From assembly GCF_023656545.1 (NCBI RefSeq), contig NZ_JAMOKF010000025.1, forward strand, positions 1 to 33,812: a DNA stretch of 33,812 nucleotides, read 5' to 3'. This document shows, piece after piece, positions 7,876 to 15,079 of the stretch. A program made the position numbers and the translations under genes. Positions within the stretch are counted from its first letter, which is position 1. Each line of letters starts with the position of its first letter. Under the pieces are notes generated by a model, which saw only the letters and a list, made by a program, of their open reading frames with translations, was not told where the DNA came from and did no database searches. This stretch comes from Micromonospora phytophila. GTDB lineage: Bacteria; Actinomycetota; Actinomycetes; Mycobacteriales; Micromonosporaceae.

Positions 7876-8753
7876 TGGTGATCCAAGATCCTTCGCCGCT
7901 CGTCAGGTTCGAGACTGAGCGGCCCCGGCTGCGGGCGCTGGCCTACCGGATGCTTGGATCCAGCGCCGAGGCGGACGACGCGGTCCAGGAGGCCTGGCTG
8001 CGCTTCGACCGGACCGACCTGTCTGGGGTGGAGAACCTGGCGGCCTGGCTGACGACCGTGGTCAGCCGCGTATGCCTCAACCTGCTCCGGGCGCGGCAGG
8101 CCCGGCGTGAGCAGTCACTGGACAGTTACACATCCGACTGGCTCAGGGCGGCCGACGAGGACCGGATCCCGCAGGAGGAGGCCGAGTTGGCCGACTCGGT
8201 CGGGCTGGCGATGCTGGTCGTGCTCGACCGGCTGAGCCCGGCGGAGCGGATCGCGTTCGTCCTGCATGACATGTTCGACGTGGCCTTCGGCGACATCGCG
8301 CACATGATGCAGCGCAGTCCCGCCAGCGTCCGGCAGCTCGCCAGCCGGGCTCGCAACAAGGTGCGGGGCACCGTGGCCCAGGCTGCGGATCCGGCCCGCC
8401 AGCGTCACGCGGTCGAGGCGTACCTTGCGGCAACGCGGACAGGGGACTTCACGGCGCTGCTGACCCTGCTCGACCCCGAGGTCGAACTTCGCGCCGACGC
8501 GGCGGTGACTGGCGCCGGGAAACCTCTCACCCTCCACGGCGCCCTGTCCGTGGCCAGAAGCGCCCTCGCCGCAGCCCCCCGCGCCCGCTTCACCGCCCTG
8601 GCCCTGATCAACGGAAGCCCGGCACTCGTCATGGCCCCACTCGGCCGGGCCTCGCTGGTCATCCGGTTCACCTTCACCGGGACCACGGTCACCACGATCG
8701 ACATCACCGCTGACCCGGACCGTCTCCAGACCTTCGACATCACCCTGGCCTGA
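7875..8753 (+). CDS. ECF41-type RNA polymerase sigma factor with SnoaL-like C-terminal domain
   Basis: A 292-residue protein with sigma region 2 (residues about 12-75, RALAYRMLGSSAEADDAVQE), region 4 (about 118-165, RLSPAERIAFVLHDMFDVAF), and a C-terminal SnoaL-like domain (about 178-290). This architecture defines ECF41/SigJ-type factors, where the C-terminal domain modulates activity instead of a separate anti-sigma factor. Two conserved motifs of the group are altered: the linker WLPEP is WLRAA here and DGGGK is TGAGK, while the final NPDKL is recognisable as DPDRL. AGGA lies 8 nt before the ATG. Divergent partner: the oxidoreductase at 7038-7805. Confidence 0.88.
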   Translation: MVIQDPSPLVRFETERPRLRALAYRMLGSSAEADDAVQEAWLRFDRTDLSGVENLAAWLTTVVSRVCLNLLRARQARREQSLDSYTSDWLRAADEDRIPQEEAELADSVGLAMLVVLDRLSPAERIAFVLHDMFDVAFGDIAHMMQRSPASVRQLASRARNKVRGTVAQAADPARQRHAVEAYLAATRTGDFTALLTLLDPEVELRADAAVTGAGKPLTLHGALSVARSALAAAPRARFTALALINGSPALVMAPLGRASLVIRFTFTGTTVTTIDITADPDRLQTFDITLA

Positions 8754-8900
8754 CGGCTCGGCGACCCTGCCTCACCGATGCGTTCGCGCCAGGCAAGCAG
8801 GGACCGGCGCGGATGATCACCATGCGGCGAAGGTCAGGATTGCGGGGGATGGCTCGAAAACCAGTTGCTCCTTCGGCTCCGCCATTGCACCGTCACGGAC

Positions 8901-9689
8901 ATGATCGACTCCGCCCGCCTCCTCGCGGCCTATGACGAGCAACTTCGAACTGATGCGGAGACGCCGAGCGCGGTCTCGATCACCCGGCACGGGCCACTCC
9001 GCCTCGTGACCTTCGCGGGTGGTCGTGGGTTTGTCACCTACCGCGATCTCGGCGGCGCTGGCGTCGATACGATTCGGCGACTCGTCCCAGAGGCGCTCGA
9101 TCACTATCAGGCGGACCCTGAGATCAGCCGGGTCGAGTGGAAGACCCGCGGGCACGACCACGCGCCGGGGTTGCACGAGGCGTTGCTAGAAAACGGTTTC
9201 ACCGCGGGGGAGCCTGAGTCGATCATGCTCGGCGAGGCGCGGCTACTCGCCGTCGACGTACCGCTGCCCGAGGGCGTGACACTGCGTCGGGTCACCGAGG
9301 AGGCAGATGTCCGCGCGATGAGCGGGATGCAGGACGAGGTCTTCCAGAGCCCTGTCAGCGATGACACGGCGAACGCCCTGCTGCGCCGTCTGGCCCGCGA
9401 CGACGGCATGGAGTTGTGGGTTGCCGAGGCTGACGGGCGGATCGTCAGTGCCGGCCGGCTGGAGCCGTCGCGCGGGACCAACTTCGCCGGGATCTGGGGC
9501 GGCGCGACCCGTGAAGAGTGGCGCGGTCGTGGGATCTACCGCGCGTTGACGGCCGCGCGAGCCCGTTCAGCACTCGGTATGGGCAAGACGCTCATCAACA
9601 GCGACTCGACCGAGTACTCGCGCCCAATCCTCGAACGCTCCGGTCTGGTCAAGGTCTCGACAACAACGCCCTACATCTGGCGGCGGTGA
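8901..9689 (+). CDS. GNAT family N-acetyltransferase
   Basis: A 262-residue protein. The C-terminal half holds the GNAT fold: MELWVAEADGRIVSAGRL, then the acetyl-CoA loop in ATREEWRGRGIYRAL (R/Q-x-x-G-x-G/A pattern), ending with the Asn/Ser-rich strand LINSDSTEYSRPIL and the closing TTPYIWRR. The N-terminal half (residues 1-115) is a separate domain with GRGFVTYRDLGG, as in two-domain actinobacterial GNATs. ATG at 8901 is chosen because the frame upstream is not coding-like; the ribosome binding site is weak. The acceptor is unknown. It stands alone in the island; 8754-8900 shows nothing. Confidence 0.85.
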   Translation: MIDSARLLAAYDEQLRTDAETPSAVSITRHGPLRLVTFAGGRGFVTYRDLGGAGVDTIRRLVPEALDHYQADPEISRVEWKTRGHDHAPGLHEALLENGFTAGEPESIMLGEARLLAVDVPLPEGVTLRRVTEEADVRAMSGMQDEVFQSPVSDDTANALLRRLARDDGMELWVAEADGRIVSAGRLEPSRGTNFAGIWGGATREEWRGRGIYRALTAARARSALGMGKTLINSDSTEYSRPILERSGLVKVSTTTPYIWRR

Positions 9690-9888
9690 GCGCCCCTCTT
9701 ACGGCCCCATCCGGACCCGAAAACGAAGCACCCCGTCCGCTCATCGGCTACTTGCGTGCGTCCAGGCGGCACGGCCTGCTGCCAAGTTCCCTGGTACATG
9801 TCGCACTTCAACTGACGGAGATCTGTCGCGCATCTCTTGTCGGACGACCCGGCAGCGGGCAGCCGGCGGCTCGGCGTCGCCGCTCTGG
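9690..9888. other. No recognisable gene
   Basis: About 200 bp between the acetyltransferase and the integrase remnant. The frame that continues into the integrase is open for part of this stretch but carries no integrase-like residues, so the missing part of the integrase gene was replaced or deleted here. Confidence 0.5.
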
Positions 9889-10122
9889 TTGTGCGCCGTC
9901 ACGGCTGCCGGCATCGTGCCGTCCAGGTCGACCGGCATGCACGCCCTACGGCACTTCTACGCCTCGGCGCTGCTCGACGCGGGAGAGAGCATCAAGGCCC
10001 TCGCCTCGTACCTCGGCCACTCCGACCCCGGCTTCACCCTCCGGGTCTACACCCACCTCATGCCGGCCAGCGAGGAACGCACCCGCAACGCCATCGACCT
10101 CTGGCGGCCCGGGGTTGGTTGA
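9889..10122 (+). pseudogene. int: Tyrosine recombinase/integrase, C-terminal catalytic remnant
   Basis: Only the last ~62 residues are integrase-like: GMHALRHFYASALLDAGES holds the H-x-x-R-H box with the second catalytic arginine, LASYLGHSDPGFTLRVYTH holds the histidine and the nucleophilic tyrosine, and the tail SEERTRNAIDLW is typical of actinobacterial phage/AICE integrases (full length about 380-450 residues). The first catalytic arginine and the DNA-binding N-terminus are missing, and nothing upstream resembles them, so the protein cannot be active. Integrase similarity begins near 9937; 9889 is merely the first possible start. It ends 65 bp before the right attachment repeat and reads toward it, as in elements where int abuts attP. 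Confidence 0.85.
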
Positions 10123-10187
10123 CGGCCCGAGACGCCGTGAGGCAGGGAAATGGTGACGTTTGCGCAGCTCAGCGCCCATGCTCTCAC

Positions 10188-10353
10188 CAGAATCCGGCGT
10201 ACAGGTCGACTCGTCCGTCGCCCACCAGGTCGCAGCCTCGATCAGGCTGCCACCTGGTTGTATGTCAGGCCGTCTATGGGTGTCCGTGGTCATCATTGGT
10301 CCGCGTTCGACGCCCTGAAGACGCCCTGCCGCCCTGAGGACGACCTGATCTTG
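10188..10353 (+). repeat. Right attachment repeat (attR candidate), displaced rnpB 3' end
   Basis: 10188-10244 repeats 4408-4464 exactly, including the last 34 bases of rnpB and the left arm of its terminator; homology continues at about 84% to 10353. No other part of rnpB is present, so this is not a second gene. The terminator hairpin here (10225-10257) has one mismatch. This would be the original chromosomal 3' end displaced by the insertion, or the end of an earlier element of the same family. Confidence 0.8.
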
Positions 10354-10394
10354 GACCGTGGTCGGCTGTACGGATGGCTGTGCCGCCACACGGT

Positions 10395-10568
10395 TTAGGA
10401 AGGCAGTTGCGCTGCTACGAGCAGAGGTGGCTTGAGCGGCGGAAACGCCCCCACCAGGATCCCCTCCCGAACCCCGGCGCTACGGAGATGCCGGGCGGAT
10501 AGGAAGAGGTCCAACCCGCCACGGATCTTCAATGCGCCACCGGTCAACAGAACGTCGCCGTCAGGTAG
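10395..10568 (-). pseudogene. 3' remnant of an unidentified gene
   Basis: The minus strand carries 57 sense codons with a coding-like sequence (GDVLLTGGALKIRGGLDLF, then ARHLRSAGVREGILVGAFPP) ending in TAA at 10397-10395. A TGA at 10571-10569 closes the frame upstream and no ATG or GTG start lies between, so it looks like the C-terminal fragment of a longer gene cut off by the neighbouring sigma-factor locus. The family was not recognised. It lies just outside the right attachment repeat. Confidence 0.35.
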
Positions 10569-10578
10569 TCAGTAGTGC

Positions 10579-11082
10579 GTGACGGATGGCGTGAGTTTTA
10601 CCGAGTACGTGCTGACGCGCGGCCCCGCGTTGGTCCGGCTAGCGCGTTTGCTCGTTGATGATGCGCACCGTGCGGAAGATCTTGTGCAGGAGGTGATGGC
10701 CCGCGCGTACCCGCGATGGTCGCGAATCGTGCGTGCCGACCAGCCAGACCTGTACGTACGGCGCATGCTGATCAATCTGAACGCATCCTGGTGGCGCCAG
10801 CGCTCCAGCCGCGAGATGCCTGCGGACCTGAGGGCGGACACGCTCGCCTCGGTCGAGGATTCCAGCGCCGGTGCCGCCGAGCGCCTGGTGCTGTGGGAGC
10901 GCGTGCGGCTGCTGCCACCGCAGCAGCGGGCCGTAATCGCCTTGCGCTATTACGAGGATCTTGACGACAGCCGAATCAGCGAGATCCTGGGCTGCTCGCG
11001 GACGAGCGTGCGCACGCACGCGATGCGCGCACTGGCGGCCATGCGAGTCCAGCTGAGTGAACCCGAGGAGGCACGGTCATGA
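10579..11082 (+). CDS. SigE-family ECF RNA polymerase sigma factor
   Basis: A 167-residue sigma factor: region 2 at about residues 12-75 (ALVRLARLLVDDAHRAEDLV, RAYPRWSRI, YVRRMLINLNASWWRQRSS) and region 4 at about 107-160 (LPPQQRAVIALRYYEDLDDS, ILGCSRTSVRTHAMRAL). The size and the NASWWRQR segment match the actinobacterial SigE/SigM-like subfamily. GTG at 10579 is chosen to include the whole of region 2; the ribosome binding site is poor. Its TGA overlaps the ATG of the membrane protein gene (ATGA at 11079-11082), so sigma and membrane protein are co-translated, a common arrangement for sigma/anti-sigma pairs. Confidence 0.88.
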   Translation: MTDGVSFTEYVLTRGPALVRLARLLVDDAHRAEDLVQEVMARAYPRWSRIVRADQPDLYVRRMLINLNASWWRQRSSREMPADLRADTLASVEDSSAGAAERLVLWERVRLLPPQQRAVIALRYYEDLDDSRISEILGCSRTSVRTHAMRALAAMRVQLSEPEEARS

Positions 11083-12152
11083 GCACGGACATGGAAAACC
11101 TGGTCGAAACGCTGCGGTCCCGTGCGGACGGTGACACCGATGCTGCGGCGCTGCTGGCGGGCGCGACCGCGGTGGCACGGCGGCGGCGAATCCGCATGGT
11201 CGCGGGTGGTAGCGCGGCCGCCGCAGTGCTCGCGGTGAGTGGGTTGGCAGCCCTGCTCCTCCCCCAGCCGCCCTCCGGCGGGTACGCCGTGCCCGGATCG
11301 CCTTCAGCCACCGGCCCGGCGGCGGTAACGACAACCGTGGGCTCGGACCCGCTGATGATCCACTTCGGAGTGGGCCGGTTCCCTTACCCGGTACGCACCG
11401 TGGAGTGGTCGGTAATCGACGGCGTGGAAAAGATGTCACTGTGGGGAAACACCGTAACGTTGGACGACCCGCACAATCACGATGACACCCTGTTCTTCGC
11501 GGACCTAACGCTGGTCTCGCTGGCATCCCCGGCTCCGGCGCCAGACCCGTCGGAGCCGCCCCGGGAGCCGCAAGTGCAGGAGACCGGCGTGTCGGTCGCC
11601 GGGCATCCGGCGACGGTGACCACCGGCCGGCACCCGCTCAGCGACAAGACCCAGACGATTGTTTCCTGGGAGCCCACTCCAGGCGTGCGGGCAGAGCTGT
11701 CACTCCGCGGTCCGGTGCCGCGCAAGGAGATCATCGCATTCGCGAGCACCCTACGCCTGGACGTCACCCGCCAGTGCGCGGTGCGGGTACGCGTGACGGC
11801 CATGCCCGAGGATGCCCGGCTGACCGGCTGCCGCACCACTGCCGACTCGTCAGCGGGCTGGCTCCAACTCCGCGGCCCCGCCGGGACGGTGGAGGTATCG
11901 GTATCGGCCATGGCGGTATTCCATCCAGGCACCGCTCCGTCGGCTGGCACGACACCTGCCACCGGAACGACGGCGGGGGAAGCACGACTGCGCAACGGCT
12001 GGAGCTACGAGGTGCTGGACCCGGCCGGCAACACGCAGAACCACACCGCCTGGATCCGTGTGTTTGACCCCTATCTGGAGGTCTTCACACGGGGTGACTA
12101 TGGCCTTGCCCAAGCGCTGCTGGTGGCGGGTGGCCTGGAAACGACCAGCTGA
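11079..12152 (+). CDS. Single-pass membrane protein coupled to the sigma gene, possible anti-sigma factor
   Basis: A 357-residue protein. A ~37-residue cytoplasmic N-terminus ending in RRRR is followed by one membrane segment (about residues 43-63, GGSAAAAVLAVSGLAALLLP) and a long extracellular region without a recognised domain, containing two cysteines (about 230 and 244). GAGGAGG lies shortly before the ATG. No zinc-binding anti-sigma (ZAS, HxxxCxxC) motif is present. Position and topology suggest a membrane-bound regulator of the overlapping sigma gene, but many such SigE-neighbour proteins are uncharacterised, so this is inference. Downstream lies an insertion sequence. Confidence 0.6.
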   Translation: MSTDMENLVETLRSRADGDTDAAALLAGATAVARRRRIRMVAGGSAAAAVLAVSGLAALLLPQPPSGGYAVPGSPSATGPAAVTTTVGSDPLMIHFGVGRFPYPVRTVEWSVIDGVEKMSLWGNTVTLDDPHNHDDTLFFADLTLVSLASPAPAPDPSEPPREPQVQETGVSVAGHPATVTTGRHPLSDKTQTIVSWEPTPGVRAELSLRGPVPRKEIIAFASTLRLDVTRQCAVRVRVTAMPEDARLTGCRTTADSSAGWLQLRGPAGTVEVSVSAMAVFHPGTAPSAGTTPATGTTAGEARLRNGWSYEVLDPAGNTQNHTAWIRVFDPYLEVFTRGDYGLAQALLVAGGLETTS

Positions 12153-12209
12153 TTGAGGTACGAGCGCCCGCGCCGCTAAATCACTGCCGCTTGTGCGGAG
12201 AAACAATTA

Positions 12210-13240
12210 CGATCTCGTGCGCAATAGGAGGGTCGTTTGACGGTGATCCACCGTAGGTGATGATCTTCTGGTGTCGATCCGGTGGGCTCGTCGTGTGTTC
12301 AGCCATCCTTCGTTCACGGGAATCTCCCGCCGGCATCTGCATCTTCTGCGGGACGAGCTGCGGGTGGTGTGGCTTGCTGGGCGAGAGGGTAGGTTGCACG
12401 CCCGTCGCGGCGGCCACCGGCGGCGGGCTGCGGGTGCCGGTCGGCGGTTGACGCTTCGGTTCACGGACCGGCTTGTGATCACCCTGGCTCATCTGCGTCT
12501 GGGTGTGCCGCACGAAGCCCTGGCGGTGGCGTTCGGGGTGGACCGCTCGACCGTGACCCGGGCGATCGGTCAGGTCCGGCCGTTGCTGGCCGGTCGAGGA
12601 TTCGCCCGCCCGAGCGGAGTCCGGCTGCGGACTCTGGCGGACGTGTTCGCCTACGCCGCTGCCGAAGGTGTGACGCTGCGGTTGGATGCCACAGAGATTC
12701 GGGTCCGTCGACCTCGCGTTGGCCGGCCTGGCCGCAAGGCGTTCGTGTCCGGCAAGGTCAAGCAGAACACGATCAAGGCCACCGTCGTGGCCGATGAGTA
12801 CGGGGCGACGCTGTGGTGCGGTGGGCACCGGCCGGGCCGGATGCACGACACCACCGCCGCCCGCGTCGAGGGCATTGATGCCCTGCTGGACGCCCACCCG
12901 CAGGTGACAGTGCTGGTCGACGCCGGCTACCAGGGACTGGCCAAGGCACATCCGGGCCAGGTCGTAGCTCCGCCGCTGAAACTACGCCCCGGCGCACCAC
13001 CGGCACGTCAGACCGCGTGGGAAGCCGAACGCAAACAGCAGTCATCACAACGGATTCCCGTCGAGCACGCCATCGCCGAGCTGAAGTGGTGGCGACAACT
13101 CCAACGCTTCACCGGCCGCCGCGAACTGTTAGCCGAGACCATCGACGCCGTCGCCGGGCTAGTGTCCGACCGCATGATCACCTGGTAGCCGAAGCCCCAT
13201 CACCGCAGCTCACGGCCCTACCCAATTGCGCACGAGATCG
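12210..13240 (+). mobile_element. IS5-type insertion sequence, intact
   Basis: A 1031-bp element with perfect 16-bp terminal inverted repeats, CGATCTCGTGCGCAAT at 12210-12225 and its complement at 13225-13240. It is flanked by a 3-bp direct repeat TTA (12207-12209 and 13241-13243), consistent with target duplication. It encodes a single DDE transposase. The identical terminal repeats and intact reading frame suggest recent activity. It inserted just after the membrane-protein gene and breaks no gene that I can recognise. Confidence 0.9.
12271..13188 (+). CDS. IS5-type DDE transposase
   Basis: A 305-residue transposase. An N-terminal helix-turn-helix (about residues 65-100, HEALAVAFGVDRSTVTRAIG) precedes a DDE_Tnp_4-like catalytic domain. 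The acidic triad is visible as D139 in LRLDATEIRV, D217 in VLVDAGYQGL, and E265 in RIPVEHAIAELKWW. All three are intact, so the enzyme should be active. GTG at 12271 is the assumed start; the stretch at residues 35-60 is Arg/Gly-rich, so the exact start is uncertain. It is the only gene of the insertion sequence. Confidence 0.9.
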   Translation: MSIRWARRVFSHPSFTGISRRHLHLLRDELRVVWLAGREGRLHARRGGHRRRAAGAGRRLTLRFTDRLVITLAHLRLGVPHEALAVAFGVDRSTVTRAIGQVRPLLAGRGFARPSGVRLRTLADVFAYAAAEGVTLRLDATEIRVRRPRVGRPGRKAFVSGKVKQNTIKATVVADEYGATLWCGGHRPGRMHDTTAARVEGIDALLDAHPQVTVLVDAGYQGLAKAHPGQVVAPPLKLRPGAPPARQTAWEAERKQQSSQRIPVEHAIAELKWWRQLQRFTGRRELLAETIDAVAGLVSDRMITW

Positions 13241-13280
13241 TTAGTACAACGCCAGGACAGATGATGGCCGACCTTGCCAA

Positions 13281-13312
13281 CGCCCGGGCGGACCGGATCG
13301 TCCGCCCGGGCG
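13281..13312. terminator. GC-rich hairpin between IS and VOC gene
   Basis: CGCCCGGGCGGA at 13281-13292 pairs perfectly with 13301-13312 around an 8-nt loop. It lies 71 bp beyond the stop codon of the minus-strand VOC gene at 13383, so it probably terminates that operon. Confidence 0.55.
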
Positions 13313-13382
13313 TGGGCGTCGAGATGAGGAACGCGGTCCCGTCCCAGATCGGCGGCCAGATAGGGCAGGCGGCAGTGACACC

Positions 13383-14018
13383 TCAGCGTGTGGGTGCCGC
13401 CAGCGATGGGGCCTCCCAGGCGAACCCGTCCGGGTCGGTGAACGGCCCGGCATCGCCGCCGATCGTGAGCCGGTGCGACCCGGTGCCGTCGGGAGCGACG
13501 CCGACGTCCTTGGCAAGGGCACGGCGCCGGTACAGCGCCAGCTTGAGGGGACTCGACCCCGCAGCGAACTCGACGTACATGCGGCCGAAGCTCCTCGCCA
13601 CGGCGAGGCCGCGCTCGACGTAGAACCGCTTGCTCGCGGCCACGTCCGCGACTCCAAGCAGGAGCACGATCTCGTCGATCTGCCGGGTGGCCGGGCCGGT
13701 GTCCTTCTTCGCCGAGGTCGCGACCTTCCAGATCGTCCCGTCCGGCGCCTGTACGACACCGCCGTAGCCCCAGAGCGACTTCGCGGCAGGCTTCAGCGGC
13801 GTGGCACCGGCGTCCAGGGCTGCGCCGATGAGGGCGTTGACGGTGGCCGGTTGGGACACCGTGAGCGCCAGCGTGAATCCACGGAAGCCGGTCGTCGGTG
13901 CCTGCGAGGCCTGCAGGCGGATCTGCGTGTCCAGACCGAAGGCGGCGGTGTAGAAGCGGTCGGCGGCGGTGGGGTCGGCCACGTCGAGGGTGACGGATTC
14001 GATGATTGCCATGGCCAT
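13383..14018 (-). CDS. Two-domain VOC family protein
   Basis: A 211-residue protein with two VOC modules: residues about 3-105 (IIESVTLDVADPTAADRFYT to QAPDGTIWKVAT) and about 113-205 (IDEIVLLLGVADVAASKRFY to DPDGFAWEAP). The start is ATG at 14018 (or 14012 in the same frame). It overlaps the stop codon of the AraC gene by one base (TGATG), so it is translated after the regulator. A 15-bp motif 29 nt upstream of the start recurs before the other VOC gene at 15072. Relatives are annotated glyoxalase; the function is unknown. Confidence 0.82.
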   Translation of the reverse strand: MAMAIIESVTLDVADPTAADRFYTAAFGLDTQIRLQASQAPTTGFRGFTLALTVSQPATVNALIGAALDAGATPLKPAAKSLWGYGGVVQAPDGTIWKVATSAKKDTGPATRQIDEIVLLLGVADVAASKRFYVERGLAVARSFGRMYVEFAAGSSPLKLALYRRRALAKDVGVAPDGTGSHRLTIGGDAGPFTDPDGFAWEAPSLAAPTR

Positions 14019-14482
14019 CACGCTATTTGCGGCTCGGCGACCGGCGCTTCTCGATTCCTGACCGGTTTGGTCACCTGTTTCGCCAAGCACGGCGGCATCC
14101 CCGCCGCAGCGCCCGTCGCGCTGCGCCGGTAGGCGCTGGGCGGCACGCCGACCAGTTCGGTGAAGCGGGTGCTGAAGGTGCCCAGCGATGAGCAGCCGAC
14201 GGCGAAGCAGACCTCGGTGACGCTGAGGTCGCCGCGCCGCAGCAGCGCCGCCGCGCGTTCGATGCGCCGCGTCATCAGGTACGAGTACGGCGATTCGCCG
14301 TAGGCGAGCCGGAACTGGCGGCTGAGGTGCCCGGCGGACATGTGCACGCCGCGGGCGAGCGCCTCGACGTCCAGGGGCTGTGCGTACTCCCGGTCGATGC
14401 GGTCGCGGACGCGGCGCAGTCGCGCGAGGTCGTTCAGGTGCTGCGCCGCGGCGAGTGCGCGCCCCCACGAGGGGTGACACAT
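14018..14482 (-). CDS. AraC family regulator, DNA-binding domain only
   Basis: A 154-residue protein consisting almost entirely of the two helix-turn-helix AraC domain: DVEALARGVHMSAGHLSRQF, ESPYSYLMTRRIERAAALL, and SVTEVCFAVGCSSLGTFSTR followed by FTELVGVPPSAYR. No ligand-binding domain is present. The ATG at 14482 has AAGGAG about 7 nt upstream. The C-terminal 15 residues are encoded by DNA that also holds the candidate operator for the downstream VOC gene. It sits between two VOC genes on the same strand and probably activates both. Confidence 0.88.
   Translation of the reverse strand: MCHPSWGRALAAAQHLNDLARLRRVRDRIDREYAQPLDVEALARGVHMSAGHLSRQFRLAYGESPYSYLMTRRIERAAALLRRGDLSVTEVCFAVGCSSLGTFSTRFTELVGVPPSAYRRSATGAAAGMPPCLAKQVTKPVRNREAPVAEPQIA
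14047..14061. promoter_or_regulatory. Candidate AraC operator, copy 1
   Basis: CTTCTCGATTCCTGA (plus strand) occurs here, 29 nt before the start of the VOC gene at 14018 and inside the 3' end of the AraC gene, and again at 15107-15121. Similarity extends on both sides (GCxCTTCTCGATTCCTGAYC). Confidence 0.5.
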
Positions 14483-14638
14483 GAGAGAACTCCTTTCGTC
14501 GATCCCGCCTCGCCCTCGGCGGCCGGCATCGCGAGCAGCTCCTGCGATGGTGCGGCCGCCGAGGGCATGGTGGAGGACAACGGCCCGGAAGCGCTGGCCG
14601 CCGCATTCTTCGCAGGTGGTCGCGACGCCGGCCGTCAT
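14483..14638 (-). pseudogene. Fragment resembling the zinc-finger region of a UvrA-like ABC protein
   Basis: About 35 codons read TTCEECGGQRFRAVVLHHAL followed by GGRTIAGAA, close to the C-x-x-C-x-G-x-R-F segment plus G-x-[ST]-I-A-[DE]-V segment of UvrA and UvrA-like drug-resistance ATPases (known usual form CEECxGKRFxxxVL). The frame begins at an ATG at 14638 and runs without a stop into the AraC gene. No other UvrA part is present. It sits between the VOC gene at 14662 and the AraC gene and looks like a leftover of a deleted gene. Confidence 0.45.
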
Positions 14639-14661
14639 GGCCGGATCGGTGACCGGACGGC

Positions 14662-15072
14662 TCAGCGAAGCTCCTGGATGCGGACCAGGTTGCCGGCGGG
14701 ATCGCGGAAGGCGCAGTCGCGGATGCCGTACGGCTGCTCGGTCGGCTCCTGGACGACCTCGGCGTCGCCGGCCTGCACCTTCTCGAAGGTGCCGTCGAGG
14801 TCCCGGGTGGCCAGCAGGATCCAGCCGTAGGTGCCCTTGGCCATCATCTCGGCGATGGTGCGGCGCTCCTCCTCGGTGACCCCGGGGTCGACGGCCGGCG
14901 GCGCCAGGAGGATGGACGTGTCGGGCTGGTCGGCGGGGCCGACCGTGATCCAACGCATCTTGCCCTGTCCGACGTCGTTGCGGACCTCGAAGCCGAGGGT
15001 GTCGCGGTAGAAGGCCAGGGAGGCGTCCGGGTCGACATGCGGGAGGAAGCTGGTGTGAATGGTGATGTCCAT
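14662..15072 (-). CDS. VOC family protein
   Basis: A 136-residue single VOC domain pair: ITIHTSFLPHVDPDASLAFY, then YRDTLGFEVRNDVGQGKMRW at the first strand-helix and IRDCAFRDPAGNLVRIQEL at the C-terminus. ATG at 15072 has no Shine-Dalgarno site; TAGCCT at 15085-15080 lies 7 nt upstream, so a leaderless message is likely. The 15-bp motif shared with 14047 overlaps the expected -35 region, the classical place for an AraC activator. It is the first gene of a probable VOC - (remnant) - AraC - VOC unit. Confidence 0.87.
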   Translation of the reverse strand: MDITIHTSFLPHVDPDASLAFYRDTLGFEVRNDVGQGKMRWITVGPADQPDTSILLAPPAVDPGVTEEERRTIAEMMAKGTYGWILLATRDLDGTFEKVQAGDAEVVQEPTEQPYGIRDCAFRDPAGNLVRIQELR

Positions 15073-15079
15073 GTCGATC

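Noticed and set aside
10188..10353. Second rnpB gene
   Set aside because: Only the last 34 bases of the RNA are present, with none of the conserved catalytic blocks.
13250..13382. Interrupted gene on the right of the insertion sequence
   Set aside because: No coding frame continues across the IS from 12153-12209 to 13244 onward; only a hairpin was seen.
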